A DNA stretch of 64,000 nucleotides from positions 35,978-99,977 of the forward strand of contig BLJB01000467.1 in NCBI GenBank assembly GCA_013423325.1, written 5' to 3'. The stretch comes from Usnea hakonensis. Taxonomy: Eukaryota; Ascomycota; Lecanoromycetes; Lecanorales; Parmeliaceae. The notes below the pieces were generated by a model. That model saw nothing but the letters and a program-made list of their open reading frames with translations, did no database searches and was not told the origin of the DNA. Positions 1 through 12,700 of the stretch are shown in pieces. The position numbers and the translations under genes were made by a program. The number at the start of each line of letters is the position of its first letter. Positions within the stretch are counted from its first letter, which is position 1.

Positions 1-613
1 TTGGCGAATACCATATCAGCAGAGTGACACTGCTGGGCCAAGCATCGAGGGCAGCATTGGACGTACTGATGACAAAACCAGCAAAGAAGGCATTGATCCA
101 GCCCATGATTAGGGTCTGGGGTATCATCATCGCCATATTTCCCTTCATCATGCCCATCATACCCTCCATGGCTGCTGGATCTGTCATTGGGTTGCCAGCA
201 GGTTTGCCGCGATTCTCCGGGTCTTTGAGGAACGTTCCATCCTTGTATGCCGTTACAAGATACTGCTTGCGAGAAGCGAAGGCTGTTGAGGAAATTGCAG
301 AGGAGTTGGAGCGGAGGTTGATTCCTCGCAGAAGAGACCGCTGCTCTCGCTGCACATGAAGTTCTTGCTTTTTTGGAGTGGTCTGCAGCAGGACCGTTGC
401 GTAGTGGCGGAGGACACCAGTGAGGACCTGTATGTTGTTAATGACATGATAGCAGGGCTTTGTCCAAAACAGAGACGCACCATGACAATAGAAATAGGGA
501 AGAGAATCCAATAGCTAGACAAAATCGTTAACCCAGCAAATAAAGGAGGTCTCTAGGACAACGTACAACAACGCTGGATCTCTGTGGATTGACTGCGCCA
601 TCGGATCTGCCAT
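1..613 (-). CDS. EMC3: ER membrane protein complex subunit 3 (EMC3), 3' part cut off by window start
   Basis: EMC3 is a core, Oxa1/YidC-like subunit of the ER membrane complex, which inserts transmembrane segments into the ER membrane. I read it as complement(join(<67..427, 481..514, 567..613)). Exons 1 and 2 give exactly 27 codons, starting MADPMAQSIHRDPALF and running into YWILFPISIVM. Exon 3 continues with LTGVLRHYATVLLQ, then TPKKQELHVQREQRSLLRG, and a Met-rich stretch EGMMGMMKGNMAMMIPQ, all typical of fungal EMC3. Introns are 515-566 (donor gtacgt, acceptor ctag) and 428-480 (donor gtgcgt, acceptor acag). A third donor gtacgt lies at 66-61, and its intron runs off the window. About 147 residues of an expected ~255-270 are visible. 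A second ATG (601-599) could be the true start. It is divergent from SPC2, so the two may share regulatory DNA. Identification is by recognising conserved motifs; no search was run. Confidence 0.93.
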
Positions 614-1513
614 GGTGGGCGGGTTATATTTGTGTCGAAGGCCTACGTTGGTCACGGAGATGCTGTTGTCTGAAGTATTTGGCTTAGCGGCCTGATGTGA
701 AGCGGCAGGCGCGCGGTTGCCAACGTAAAGTAAAGTACCTTACTCGTAAGTGAATTAAAACGCTAAAGTAGCGCCGGCAAGGTAGCCAGTGATATCGCTT
801 CACTCTGCGCAAAATCGTACTAAAACACACCTTATTTTAATAAGAGAGACTCGGCTTAGAAATTTCCTCTATTTATAATCGAATAAATAATAATAACAGA
901 TTATATTCGTGTAAATAGATAGTTCTAAATACTATAGTACCTTTAATAACTAAAACGATACTTAAATCTCTTCATTTAATTATCGTTATCCTGGAACTAT
1001 ATAGCTATTTACACGGAGACTTAGACTCTACTTACTTCCAAAAATACGAGTAGATCGGAGTTTTAATTATAAGACTATAAGCTACTTTACCGGTACTCCT
1101 ATAGAGTATAACTTTATATTCTATACTAAAGAGGCTACTTACAAGTTCTAAGAGATTCTATTAGATAGTATAATATAATAGTATAATAAAGATATATAGA
1201 TTATTCTTTTCTAAATTAGAAAGCTTTCTTAATTTTTTTATAATCGTTAAATTATCTAAAAAAAATATAAGATTTTTTAAAAAGTTTACTTTATATAATA
1301 AAGAAGAAGCTATGTTAATTCTTTATAAAATATATGTAATTTTAAGCAATGATAGAAACTAAAGGGGTAAGTCTGAATTTACGTCGCGAAAGCTTTTAGA
1401 TTTTTGGGTGAGAAGCGGCAGTTTCAAGAAACCACGTTACATGAGGCTTCACGCTTCGCTTTGCGTTTTCCATCTCTGAGCTCTGCTCTGCAGCGCCTCT
1501 TACACTGATGACC
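614..1513. other. Divergent intergenic region EMC3/SPC2 with an AT-rich block
   Basis: About 900 bp separate the two start codons. Roughly 815-1,360 is strongly AT-rich with many TpA steps, resembling a RIP-mutated relic, although scattered CpA/TpG remain, so it is less saturated than the region right of 6 kb. No ORF or element end was recognised. Promoters for both genes should lie in the GC-richer margins (614-810 and 1,365-1,513). Confidence 0.6.
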
Positions 1514-2309
1514 ATGGCGGAGACAAAAATAGCTGTCTATTCTGTGCCGGGTTAGAGTCTTTGTGGCATTTCGTATGGGCATCATACTGACCTTGACAGA
1601 TCTCAAGAACACCACCGACGATGCCCTATCCAATTATCTCACATCATTGAAATTCAAACAATCACACTTCCTTACAGATGTGCGATTGGCACTAGGGTAC
1701 TCCGCTGTTCTAATTGCTGCAATTACCTTCTACGCCGATTACAGATTAGGATGGGACAAGACCAAGGAATGGACCTTGTGGGCCGTTCTCGGTTACTTCA
1801 CCTTGAATGGAGCTCTAACGTTCTGGATATGGGGCGTTGAGAGGGGAAAAATATTCGCTGGAGAGTTCAATGACCGTTCAATAGGACGAAAATCGGTAAG
1901 TGGGGGCAGCCAGATGCGCAATTGATAGCGTCGCTGAATCATACAGCAATTGTCGATTGCCTCGAGCGTTGCGAAGCATACCCCCGTTTACAATATCACG
2001 GCCGATTATTCCAACGCTGACGGAGAGTCAAAGAGGCTCGAGTTCTCATCACCCTTCACTCGATGGTTTGACGTCAACGGGCTCTTTGTAGCGAAACCCT
2101 TCCAGCAGTGGCTTGCGTCAGAGATCCCAATCGTAAGCCAGGTTGACCCCACAAACAAGGATGGCGATGCAAAGGCAGCGAAGATTGCAAATGGAAAGTC
2201 TGAGGTGGCCGGACCAGTGGAGCATGAGACATATCGTAGCCCAAAGAAGTCAACCACAGGTGCTGCCACGCCAACGACTGTGAGGCCTAAGAGGGGGAAA
2301 AAGGTATGA
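1514..2309 (+). CDS. SPC2: Signal peptidase complex subunit 2 (SPC2/SPC25)
   Basis: SPC2 is the accessory subunit of the ER signal peptidase complex; it helps couple the complex to the Sec61 translocon. I read join(1514..1550, 1600..1895, 1947..2309), 231 aa. The start sits in a good fungal context (accATGg) and gives MAETKIAVYSVPDLKNTTDD, matching the family N-terminus. Intron 1 (1551-1599, 49 nt) has an unusual gttaga donor but a clear branch site (actgac) and acceptor gacag. Intron 2 (1896-1946, 51 nt) has donor gtaagt and acceptor acag. Two predicted membrane helices lie at about residues 43-60 and 70-90 (ending in LTFWIWGVE), the usual hairpin with both ends cytosolic. A conserved C-terminal domain (KHTPVYNIT, SSPFTRWFDVNG) follows, then a Lys-rich tail ending RPKRGKKV. 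An ATG at 1563 lies inside intron 1 and is not the start. Confidence 0.93.
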
Positions 2310-3914
2310 CCGTGAAGTCATGGGCTTGAATATTGGATACTTCTGATGGCAAGCTTTATCAAAGCCCTACCAAATCCATGGGCCAGGAAAAGGACATCTT
2401 ACTGGGGAGAAAAGTTCATGCCTAATACGCAGATCTTCCACTTGGTGAATCTTTGCTACCTGAATCTACCTCCACTGAATCTATTTCTCCTCGTTTATTT
2501 TCCACTCCACTCTTCCTGGCACTCCAGACACGAGTGTGACTCCCTTTTCATTCCAACCTCACCAAAGTGTTTGTTCCAGAGAATGAATCTAAAAGACCTA
2601 TTCGATCGCGAAGTCGTTTGTCATAAGTACAACACTGCATCGATCGATCGACATCCGAGGAAAGCTGCACTATGCGCGTGGAAGTGACCTTGTATGCATT
2701 TCTGCCAACTTCGCTAGCTATAATCCTGTATAGATATCATTTATCACTTCGAAAATTGAGAGGCTGTCTTTGGCCTCGAGCATCCAACCAGCAGGGAAAT
2801 CTTTGAGAAAGGCGTCCATCTTGAAACTTTTGCGATATATTCATCAAAACATTGACGAGTTCTCGATACATCAAATTCGACACTGATTTGCCGCAACGGC
2901 AGAAGCAGTCAAAATTTGAGCGAAAGGACCGCTGCGGCGCTTACTACCTTACATAATTGGCAACTGAAGACAAAGTAGGTACCTTACCTAGGGAGTAAGA
3001 GAGCTAAACCAGAATCCGTCGGCAACGTAAGCTTAAATTGGCCCTGTGGGCCACGCTCTGAGCTTGTGACCCCAGGGTTGAGGGCCCTCTTAAATAAAAG
3101 GCTCGGGCGGCCGCCGTAAAGTAATTTCTCTCACAATCTCATCGACAACTAGCGCCCAAAGGTCCAACCTCATCTTCTCTTCAGACACGCCCAAAGTTGA
3201 TTTACGAAGGACAGACAGTCTCTTGTTTTCTTGATTTGATCATTAATACGAGTAAAATACCCACTACTACGTATTTTCATTATTGGTAGAAAGCTTATTG
3301 CTTACGTGCATATGTCCAGCGTGTGAGCTTCCCTATTCGAATACTAGCTCTATCGTAGAGCAATAAACCTTCTGCAAGCTTTTGATTTTCACGGTACGTA
3401 CTCATGCACAGAGGGACAGAAAGGATCGTCCATATGCAAGTAATGATAATGGCCTCTTCGCTAAACATTATTGGGGGAATCGGGACACGGTTTTCTTGAT
3501 CCGCAGGATAACAACTTCAGCCATGTCGACGGAAAATGTCGGGAATCGTTTCTTTCAAAAATATTATTATGCATCCCCTGCAGTAGTAAGGCTTTTCTTG
3601 CTGCGATACGTCAAATCCAATGGAATCTTTTACCATTTTTCTTGTCATCTATGATTCTTGTCTTCTCAAATACCCTTACGCTTGCCAAGATGTTCGCTCT
3701 TGTCTCATTGGATATCAGACACGCGCCGACAGGTCGATACACGATCCCTTGCATCTCATTTAATCCTTCTAGACCCTGATTGCGCTTCTCGGTCTTTTTT
3801 TTCCCTCACCATACGATTCTTTCCTTCAGGTATTTTCAAAACCTCCCTTGAATAGCAAGGCACTCCCGCCAGACCTTCTCTTCCACATTCCCGAGCGCCT
3901 TTACGACCGAAAAT
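2310..3914. other. Intergenic region and probable long 5' leader of the downstream gene
   Basis: This 1.6-kb region contains the SPC2 3' UTR and the promoter and leader of the next gene. A TATA-like AT stretch at about 3,090-3,100 is followed by a pyrimidine-rich segment (about 3,123-3,200) typical of fungal transcription starts. If that is the start site, the leader is ~700-800 nt and contains several short ATG ORFs. Small ORFs at 2,346-2,687 and 3,382-3,779 have no recognisable domain and compositions like non-coding DNA. No transposon was seen. Confidence 0.5.
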
Positions 3915-5605
3915 ATGATGATATTCAATCGATCATGGTTGAGTCCCGGCCGATCTCGCTTTGGAGGCGAGTATCGGTACGAGGGTATTAGAGAAACGAC
4001 TGACAAGAGGCCGTCTATCTTCGGACGAGCTCGAATTGCTACAGTCTTTTCACTTCTAATCACCGTTGTTATATTCATGTCTCTTGTGGTATGTCTCGAG
4101 CTATACCTGGTTCCCGCTCGTCTTGCGATTGTATCAGCAGCTGATACGATCCCCTTGCCAAGTTTCACTCGGACTCCATTAGGAACACCTACTTCAAACC
4201 GGCCAGTCAAGACGAAATTGCGACGTCCAAGAATTCGGCCTTGTTCCATATTCTTATACCTGCGGACAGAAGCGATGTGAATCTGTGCAAAACCATCATC
4301 AGCGCCACTATTACTGGATACCCAATTCCCACTCTCTACAACTGGGCCAAGACCGGCGATAAGATGGCCAAGATTAGTGGTGCGGTGGAATATCTCAGGA
4401 CCTTAGACTCGAATCATGACGCGGATATGGTGCTGTTGGTGGATGGCTTTGATCTTTGGTTTCAGCTTTCACCGCAGATCATGATGGACAGATACAATGA
4501 AATAAACAAGATGGCCGACGAGCGAGTCCGCGGGCGAGCAGGTGATGGCGTCAAAGACACCTCAGCCGCGACTCAAACCATTATATTTTCCTCTCAGAAG
4601 AGGTGCTGGCCCGGCAAAGGTAAGGATCTCAGCTGCTCCGCGGTTCCGGAGTCACCACTACCACGTTACATTTATGGACCACAGACGGATGTCGATGTTG
4701 GTGATAAAAAGAATCCGTATCTGAAATTCAGACAACGATGGTTGAACGCCGGTTTCATGATGGGGCCAGTGAAGGAACTGCGTACACTTTTCGAACGGGC
4801 TCTGGAAAGAGCCGAAGCTAACCCCAGCCAGGAGGGACATGACCAGAACGTTCTCTCCACTATCTGGGGCGAGCAGGAATATGTACGGGAAGCCGCACGA
4901 CTCAGCAAAATTCCATCTCGGAAGCGAGCGGAGCAGTCCTCGGGGAGTGCGTTTGAGCCAGCTGCCGGAACGAACTACGAGTTTGGTGTTGGACTCGACT
5001 ATGAGAGTACCCTCTCAATACCGACAGTCTTCGCTGAATACGATTCACAGTGGTTGGTCTTCAGTGACAGTGAGACGCTCGACAAGGCGTTCAGTGAATA
5101 CAATATTTCGGACCCAGGTGCCACCTCTATTCAAGCTGATGTCGCGAACGAACCCGCTCCGTTCAGCGCTATCCGTGACGACAAGCCCGGTGATTGGCGT
5201 CTACCTACCGAATCAATGAGCTGGAAGGAGGTGCCATTGTACACCAATCTCTGGACCGGTATCATTCCTGCAGTCATCCACCATAACGCCCACCGGGATG
5301 GATTGAAAGCTCTGAGAAAGACAGTCTGGGATCGGATGTGGTTTCAACCCTATGCTCGCGCCCTTCTTAATGCGCGTATGAGAGAGCCATACAAGCCGAT
5401 CGCTGTCAGCAAGTCTGATGGGAGGAAATGGTTCAGCGCGATGGATGGAGAAAAGAGACTCGGTGCTTGGACAGACAATGCTGAACAAGGCGGTTGGATG
5501 GACTGGACAGATCTTTGCCCAGCTGAGGATCAAGAAGAGATCTTTCGAGATGGAAAAGGGCCATGGGTCAAACAGGACATTGGAGAAGAGAGTGTGCATT
5601 GGTGA
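3915..5605 (+). CDS. Predicted type II membrane glycosyltransferase-like protein
   Basis: I read join(3915..4088, 4163..5605), 538 aa. Exon 1 encodes a short cytosolic N-terminus and one hydrophobic anchor at about residues 41-58 (IATVFSLLITVVIFMSLV). Exon 2 encodes a lumenal stem and a large soluble domain. The intron (74 nt) has donor gtatgt, branch-like ctgat and acceptor ccaag. The upstream cag acceptors would leave an in-frame TGA at 4142-4144, so they are excluded. The catalytic-like core is FHILIPADRSDVNLCKTI, then HDADMVLLVDGFDLWFQLSP with an acidic DGFD at about residues 152-155. A later VIHHNAHRDGLK ends the domain. A hydrophobic strand followed by D-x-x-D recalls GT-A glycosyltransferases such as the lysyl hydroxylase GT domain (inference). 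Substrate unknown. A second ATG at 3918 is possible. The gene ends ~220 bp before the transposon block. Confidence 0.8.
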
Positions 5606-5828
5606 TTGTGTTCGTGGTATGTGGAGTGAGGCGAACTTGACAAAGGGAAAATTAATAATGCATAGAAACCAGCGTGCCGAGCCAAGGTTGGCTTCTACCC
5701 GGTGAGAAAGCTGACAGATTAGAGACAACAAAGGACCTTGGGCATTGCTGATGCCTAAATTACGCAATGACCGTATAGACCACATAAAGGTCATCAAAGT
5801 TGACTCCTTTAGGGACGACCTCATATTA
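5606..5828. other. 3' flank of the glycosyltransferase-like gene
   Basis: Normal-composition sequence without a supported ORF, probably 3' UTR and terminator. The long minus-strand ORF at 5,213-5,833 is an antisense shadow of the gene. Confidence 0.5.
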
Positions 5829-6003
5829 GTCAAAGATAGGCAGGTTTGCCGAGTGTGTCAAGATAGGCATGTTAGCCGAGTCACGTGACTAGATCATGTG
5901 ACTTGGCGCCTTGGCATCTCTGTAAAGAGTCTTGCACATTTCTAGCTTCTTCATCAATCAATAAGTGTTCTACATACCTACCTTATGGCCCCCGGTATAT
6001 CAT
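5829..6003 (+). repeat. Mostly unmutated copia-A-like LTR remnant at the edge of the AT block
   Basis: The sequence matches the copia A LTR in canonical orientation: TGTCAAGATAGG near 5,856, GCCGAGTCACGTGACT, then CTTGGCGCCTTGGCAT, and CTACATACCTACC near the 3' end. The first ~27 bp are present twice (about 5,830-5,854 and 5,856-5,882). The 3' end is altered and followed by TTATGGCCCCCGG, close to the primer-binding site seen in the other copia elements. CpA and TpG are common here, unlike the sequence just right of it. It is a solo or partly deleted LTR of a divergent family member. Confidence 0.7.
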
Positions 6004-6321
6004 GAGGCAAATCATTAATAGAGGGCGTATTAGTTATTAACTTGTAGCATTTTAAATAAAGTATCCCGCTTAACTAAGCCTTATTATAGAAATATTTATT
6101 AGTAGATTAAAAGCTAATAGGTAATTTAAATAGACTTACTATTTAAATTAATAACTCTTAATATAAGGTAGGGTCGGAACTACTATCTTATATAATAGAG
6201 TATTATATTAGATTAGCTATTATTTTAAATAGTCTATTTTATATAACTAGTAATTTCTACTATATTAGTATATAATCTAACTTTTATTAATAATATATTA
6301 ATAGACTTTTAATATCTACTC
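6004..6321. other. RIP-mutated sequence, unclassified
   Basis: AT-rich and CpA-poor, lying between the LTR-like remnant and the third copia A LTR. No motif was recognised. Confidence 0.4.
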
Positions 6322-6641
6322 TATTAAAATTGTAGGAAGAGTACTTCGTATTAGTTAACTATCTAGAAGAAAAGTGGATTGCGTAAGACTATTTATAAAA
6401 GATACTAAGGCGCTAGATATATAATAAAGTTATATAACTCGGCTAAGTTATCTATTTTAATATTTCTATTTAAGCGTAATTCGCTTTTAAATAGCTAACT
6501 TCTATATACTTCGAATATCGGGTATCTAATATAGATTTTAAACTTTACGAGAATAGAAAACTTTAATCTAATTAATATAAGATTTAAGTAGTAAAGGTAT
6601 ACTTTTTACTATTAATAAATTATTATAATTATAATAAATCC
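6322..6641 (-). mobile_element. Copia A, third copy (A3): 3' LTR and start of 3' UTR, interrupted by copia C1
   Basis: 6,322-6,462 is a heavily mutated LTR in reverse orientation: taagactatttataaaa, ctaaggcgc and a terminal ctattttaata align with the copia A LTR at 26,000-26,144. The next ~180 bp matches the sequence inside the A1 element next to that LTR. The match stops at 6,641, where copia C1 begins. Its natural continuation is found in reverse complement left of 55,300, not right of C1 (see the inversion finding). Confidence 0.7.
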
Positions 6642-6754
6642 TATTATAATATAGGGTAGGATATATCGTAGTTGTATTACCTATGGAGTGCTACGAAGGA
6701 AAGTAAGACTAAGAAGGTAGAGTTACGTAACGAAGTTATAATCTACTTTTAATA
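6642..6754 (-). repeat. C1 3' LTR
   Basis: 113 bp. The outer (left) half keeps TG/CA sites (e.g. cctatggagtgctac), and the inner half is mutated (tctacttttaata). Confidence 0.85.
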
Positions 6755-9700
6755 CTCCCCTTTAAGCGTATACTTCGTATACTTACCTACTAAATTAAGA
6801 CTAGCGCCGGATAGCTAAAATAAAAATTACTCCTCTATATATAAATATAAATAAAAATAGCGTATAGGTAGTATAAGCCCCCCTAGAATAATATTATTAT
6901 AGCGGTACCTCTAGGCTAATAAGGTTATAAAATTTATTAAATTTATTTTTATATAAGGCCTTAATAAGCCTATTAGCGACTTATCTATTAGTAGGAATAT
7001 ATTCTAAAGCGATATTCCTAGTAGTAATTTATTCGTATATATAATAATACTATATATTAATATATTTAGTATATATATAGAATTAGGGGTTTTTAGCTAA
7101 TACTATTATATCTTAATTATCGTAATAGATAACTACTATCTTAGTAGCTTAATATTCGAGATTAAGTTAATTTAGAAGACTATATAACTATATTACTTCC
7201 TTAGTAGTTTATATTTAGTCGATATACTCGGCCTTATAGATTAAAAATACTATAGTAGATTATTATTTAGATAATTAGCTAATTATAGTATTACCTATAT
7301 TAAAGACGTATCTAGAAGTAGAGTATTAAATATTTTAATTATTAGTCTAGTTAATATCTATATATCTTATTAGAGACTCTAGTTCTCCTCTATAAATAAG
7401 CTAGTAATTAATAGTTTATTTAAAGTACCGGAAGATTCGCTTAATAGTTTTCTAATATAACTTATTTAGATTTAAGCCGTACCGAGATACTACTAAAATA
7501 GTATACGCGATATTAGGCCTCGTACCGAGTATTATATATATTAGTAACCCGATAGTAGATTAATAGGCGATATAAGAAGCCTTAGTAGCCTAGAAATCCT
7601 TTTTAGCTACTTAATACTTCTTTATACTTATTAGAGTAGAGGTTCTTTTAGATTCCTATATATTATATTTAATAATAAATTTCTAGATATAGCTAGTCTA
7701 GCCGAGTTATAAGATTTAATTAATCTAATCTCTAGTAATAATTATATTAAGGTAGTAGTAATACTCGCCTAAATTAGTTATTTTAAAGTACTCGTAAAAC
7801 TTATCTTTAATATATTAGATCCTCTATTTATCGGGCCCTATAAATAGAATATTATCTATATAAATAGTAATAATAGTAGTACTATTACTAAAGACGGAGT
7901 AATCGACTATAATAGGCTTAAATTTAAACTTTATAAAAAATATTACTAGGATATTATATTATACTTTAGGGGATTATTTAAGGCCGTATAATATCTTTTT
8001 TAGTTTATATATCTTATATTTACCTTTAAACTTAAATCCTATAGACTAAATAATATAAATAGTCTCCTCTATATTATTATATAAAAAGGCTATCTTAATA
8101 TCTATTTACTCTAATTTCTAGTCTAGGGCTATAGCTAAGATAAAGATAGCTTTATAGCTTATAAACTTTATAATAGAAATAAAAATCTTATTAAAATTAA
8201 TACCTTTATATTACTTAAAGCTACGTATTATCTAGTATATTTTATATCTTATAATCTCTCCTTAAGGCCCTTACTTAATTTTATAGATCTATTTACCTCC
8301 TAAGGTATATATATTCGAGGGAAGATCTATAAGAGTCTATATTCTATTAGTTATTAAGGAGTCTATCTCTTTCTATATAATAAGTTTCTAATATATTTTT
8401 AGATATTTATTAGCTATTACCTTTTTATAGCTTTAAAGTTTATATAGCTTAAAAGTATTAGCTTTAACTAATAAAAATAATAGATCGGGTATAAGATTAT
8501 AATATATCTAAAGAATTTTATATCTTAATAGTTATTATCTCGAAGGCTAACTATCTATTATTAATTAAATAGTATACTTTATATCTATTACTAAATACGA
8601 ATATATTAAATCCCTAAAGATTATCGAGAATATAAGAGTATTATTATTAAGAATATTAAATAATTTTAGTAGCTCTAGCTCTAGTATTATACTTAATAAC
8701 TCCCCTAAAGCTATACGCGGGGAAGTTAGTACTATTAGTATATCTCCCTTTATAAGTTTTAGGGGCTATACTCTTTTTAGCTAGATAGGAGGTATAGAAA
8801 TAACTAGTATAGATACTATTAGCGCTAATACTAGTATAATTAGGATTCTAATTATAATTATATATTATTTAGCTATAGTAGAGTTAATTACTTTTATAGA
8901 GTCTTTATATCTTCTTTTACTACTCTCCTTTAGAGATAATATTAAAGAGGCTATAGGATCTATATTATTAAAAGCGTTAATATAACGCTTATTATAAATC
9001 TCTAGAAGTCTTATATTATTAGCTTATTATACCCTAGAAGGGGTAAGTTCTATTAGGATAGACTTAGATAGAATATTATTAATCTAGTATATATTAGAGA
9101 AGACTTTAACTTTACTATTAAATATAAATATATAATAAAAGTAATTCTTATAGCTAAAGAGCTTACCCTTATATATATAATCTTAATATTTAGTCTATCT
9201 AGTATTTCCTAGATATATCTAATAATAGCCTATCTATCTAATAATATATAAGTATAAAAGATCTAGGGGATACCCTATATATATCTAGTAAGGGGTAATA
9301 TCCTAATCTAAAATAGGCTATATATTATAAAGATAATTTAAAGTCTTTATAAATTTAATTTAAAATCTTTAGAATAGACTATTTTCCTTAAATATAGTAC
9401 TAGCTTTTTATTAGATTATTTACTTAAGACGTTCTAACTTACTATTTATTTAGGGGTTCCTAAATATAATACCTTTCTAGATAATACCTTTAATAAGATA
9501 ATATATATATATTTTATAATTATTATACTCGGTATCGTAGTCCGTATAAAAGCGGGTATATTTATAGTCTCTATATTTTACTTAGTTTAGAAAGGACTTA
9601 AATACCCTAAGGACTATAGGCCTTTCTTTATTTAGTAGAAAGGTTACGGTAGACCTAAGAGTCTTATTATTTAAGAAGATAATTATCTATTGATAGCTAT

Positions 9701-12700
9701 TATAAAAAGTAGAGAATAGACTCTAAATATTACTATAAATTAAGAAGTCGTTTTCCTAGTATCTAGGCTCTATATAGCGCTTATACGGTTCGACTTTTAT
9801 ATTAATAATACTATATAATTTATATATATTAGTAGGAGAAGGAATAGTAAAATCTATTCTAATATATATCTTAGTAAGCTTCTTAAAATTTTAATAATCT
9901 AAATAATCGTAGCGACTATACTATATTTATAAAGTCTCTTTATTAATTTAAGGCTCTAGGTTAGTAGTAAGAGTAATTATATTTAAAGGGGATATATTAT
10001 AAGCGGGAATATCTCTATTAATAACTATTAGGTATATAGAGGCTTTAATCTATATATCGAGCGTATATAGATAATTACGCTAGCGTCTAAAGATAATATT
10101 ATACTTTTTAATATTAATTCTATCTAGTATAAGTATAAGAGATATATCTTAGTCCTTAAGCTATCTCTAAAAAATTAGATTAAACTTACTTATAGATATA
10201 TACTAGATATTATTAATAATTAGTATCTATTTATTTTTAAGGCCTTTATATTAAAGCTAAATTCGACTAGTTCCTTTAACTAGAATATAGTCTATAATAT
10301 TATTAATTTTAACTAGTATTATAAAGGGGGTAAAGATCTAAAAGACTAAATAATCTCTTACTATATATTAGATATAAGTACTATTAATAAACTATAGTAC
10401 CGAGAGTATAATAATTATAGAGATAAAGAATATTTATATTATTATCTTCTAAAAGGGTAAAAACTAAGTAGTCTAATTTTAAAGCTACTAAGAATTTATA
10501 ATAAAATATATAGCTTTAAAGCTAGACTACTTAATATAAGCTATAAAGCTAAATACTATAGACTTAATAACTACTACTATAGTTATCGGAGTCTTAGTAA
10601 CTAGCTTAGAATTATTAGAGATATTATTACTATTATCTTTATAACTATTTTAGCTACTATATCCGCTACGCCTATAATTACTATAGCTATAGGAATTATT
10701 ATTATTATTATTACTACTCCTATTATTCTCTTTTTTTTTTAAATAGGGGTATAGAGAGATATATTCTAAATTATTATATTAGTCCTTTTTATAATAGTTA
10801 TAGTACTTATAGATCTAAGTATATATATATAAATTACTAGTATATATATCTACTTAAATCTTATTTTTAGAAGCTCCCTCGGTAGCTACTAAAGTAATAA
10901 TACTTTACGGAGTATATATAAAAGTACTATTAATTAAGACGGCTAATACCTAGATTTTAATAAAGAATATAGAATTCGTAGGGTTTATAATAATATTAAT
11001 AAATCGAGTAATAGTATAGTCTAAGTTAAACTTATACTTATTATTATTATTAAAGGCGTTATAGATTTAGTTATACTATTTATAGTACGAGTTATAGACT
11101 AAGCCTAAGTCTAAATAAAAGTAGTAGATTTTCTAGTTCTTATTAAAATAGAGCTTTAAAAATAGGGTATTAAACTCTTTTAATATTTTAATAAAATTAT
11201 TAATATAGATCTAAGAGTTATTATTATAGTCTATTAGATTAATAGTATTAAGTTTTCTAAAAGTTAAATTAAAAATATTAGAGCTCTAAGGCTTATACTT
11301 TTTAAAGATTATCTAAACCTTTTTAATATTAATTTCGTTTTTAATTATAGAGTAAGGATTATACTTATAATAAGATTTAAATATAATATAGATCTTATTT
11401 TAAGCCTACTTCTAGGCTTTAAGCTTATTAGTAATTACTCTAAAAAGGGCTATATAATCTTTTATAATATAGCGCTATATATCTAAAAGTTTTAGTTTAT
11501 CCTTAAATTATTACTTTTATACTTAATAGTTTAAAGCGCTTTTAAACTTATTAATATTATCTAGATAGCTTAGGGAGGCTAAGATTTTAATTTCTTTACT
11601 CGATATAGTCGAAATCTAGTTCTTCCTTAATTAGGGGTAATAATAATAATAATTTAGATAAGCTACTAATATATTAAATAGATATACGAGCTATCTAAGT
11701 CTAAATTATATAAGTTAAGGCTATACGATTTACTAGTTTTAATTTTAGTAATAATATACTTAGGTCTATACTTATACTTCTACTTCTACTTCTATTTAAA
11801 CTTAAATTTAAACTAGAACTTAAGCTAGAACTTAAGCTAGAACTTAAACTTATATTTAGAGTTTTTAGTATTAGTAATATCGGCCTAACTTATAAGCTAA
11901 AGAGATTAGTATCTAAAAATATTTCTATAATTAACTTAGAGGTAGATTATCTAGAAATAGATATAAAGTTAATAAGAGACTTTAGATTATACTCGCTATC
12001 TATATTACTATTTATAATTTAAGATAGTATTTTAAGAGTAAGCGAAAAGTCTTTTTTAACTTTATAGTTCTTATAATATAGTTAAGATCTCTATTTACGA
12101 AAGGCCTTTTTTATAGGCTAAGGCTAAAGGAGTAGAAAATAATATTAATAATTATAATATAAAAGATTAAAGAAGAGAGTTAGATCTATCCTTTATAATT
12201 AATACTCCCTTAATAGAGTTATCTTAGCTAGATTCTTTATCCGAATTATATTTATTTTAAATAGTATTTATACTTAAGAGAAGCGAGTCTCTCTTTAGCT
12301 ATTTAATATAGATATTAATTTCTATCTAGTTATATTCTACTTCTTCTATTAATTATTTTAAAATAAATATAATACTATTTATATCTAATTTAAAGATATT
12401 TATCTCTAACTTAGAGATATCTATATCTTATAATCTTCTAGTTTAATAATATTATTTTTTAGCGCGTTTACGCGCTACCTTATCTATATATATTAGCGGA
12501 GGCTAGAAAGACTATTAGCCTTAAAATTTACTCTTTCCTAGTAGAGGCTAAAGAGGCTAGAGCTATTCTTTACCTTAGTCTCTATTTACCTCTACTTATA
12601 CCTCTACCTATAAAAACTATAGAAAAGGTTAAAATTTATATTTTCTAAATTTATCTATCCGCTTAATTTTTACCCTTATTTATATTAATAATTAGAATTA

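Noticed and set aside
2346..2687. 113-aa ORF after SPC2
   Set aside because: No domain, unusual composition, lies in the intergenic/3' UTR region.
3382..3855. Overlapping ORFs of 65-102 aa upstream of the glycosyltransferase-like gene
   Set aside because: Overlap in different frames with no recognisable sequence. More likely leader ORFs or chance.
5213..5833. 206-aa minus-strand ORF
   Set aside because: Antisense shadow of the plus-strand gene's conserved exon.
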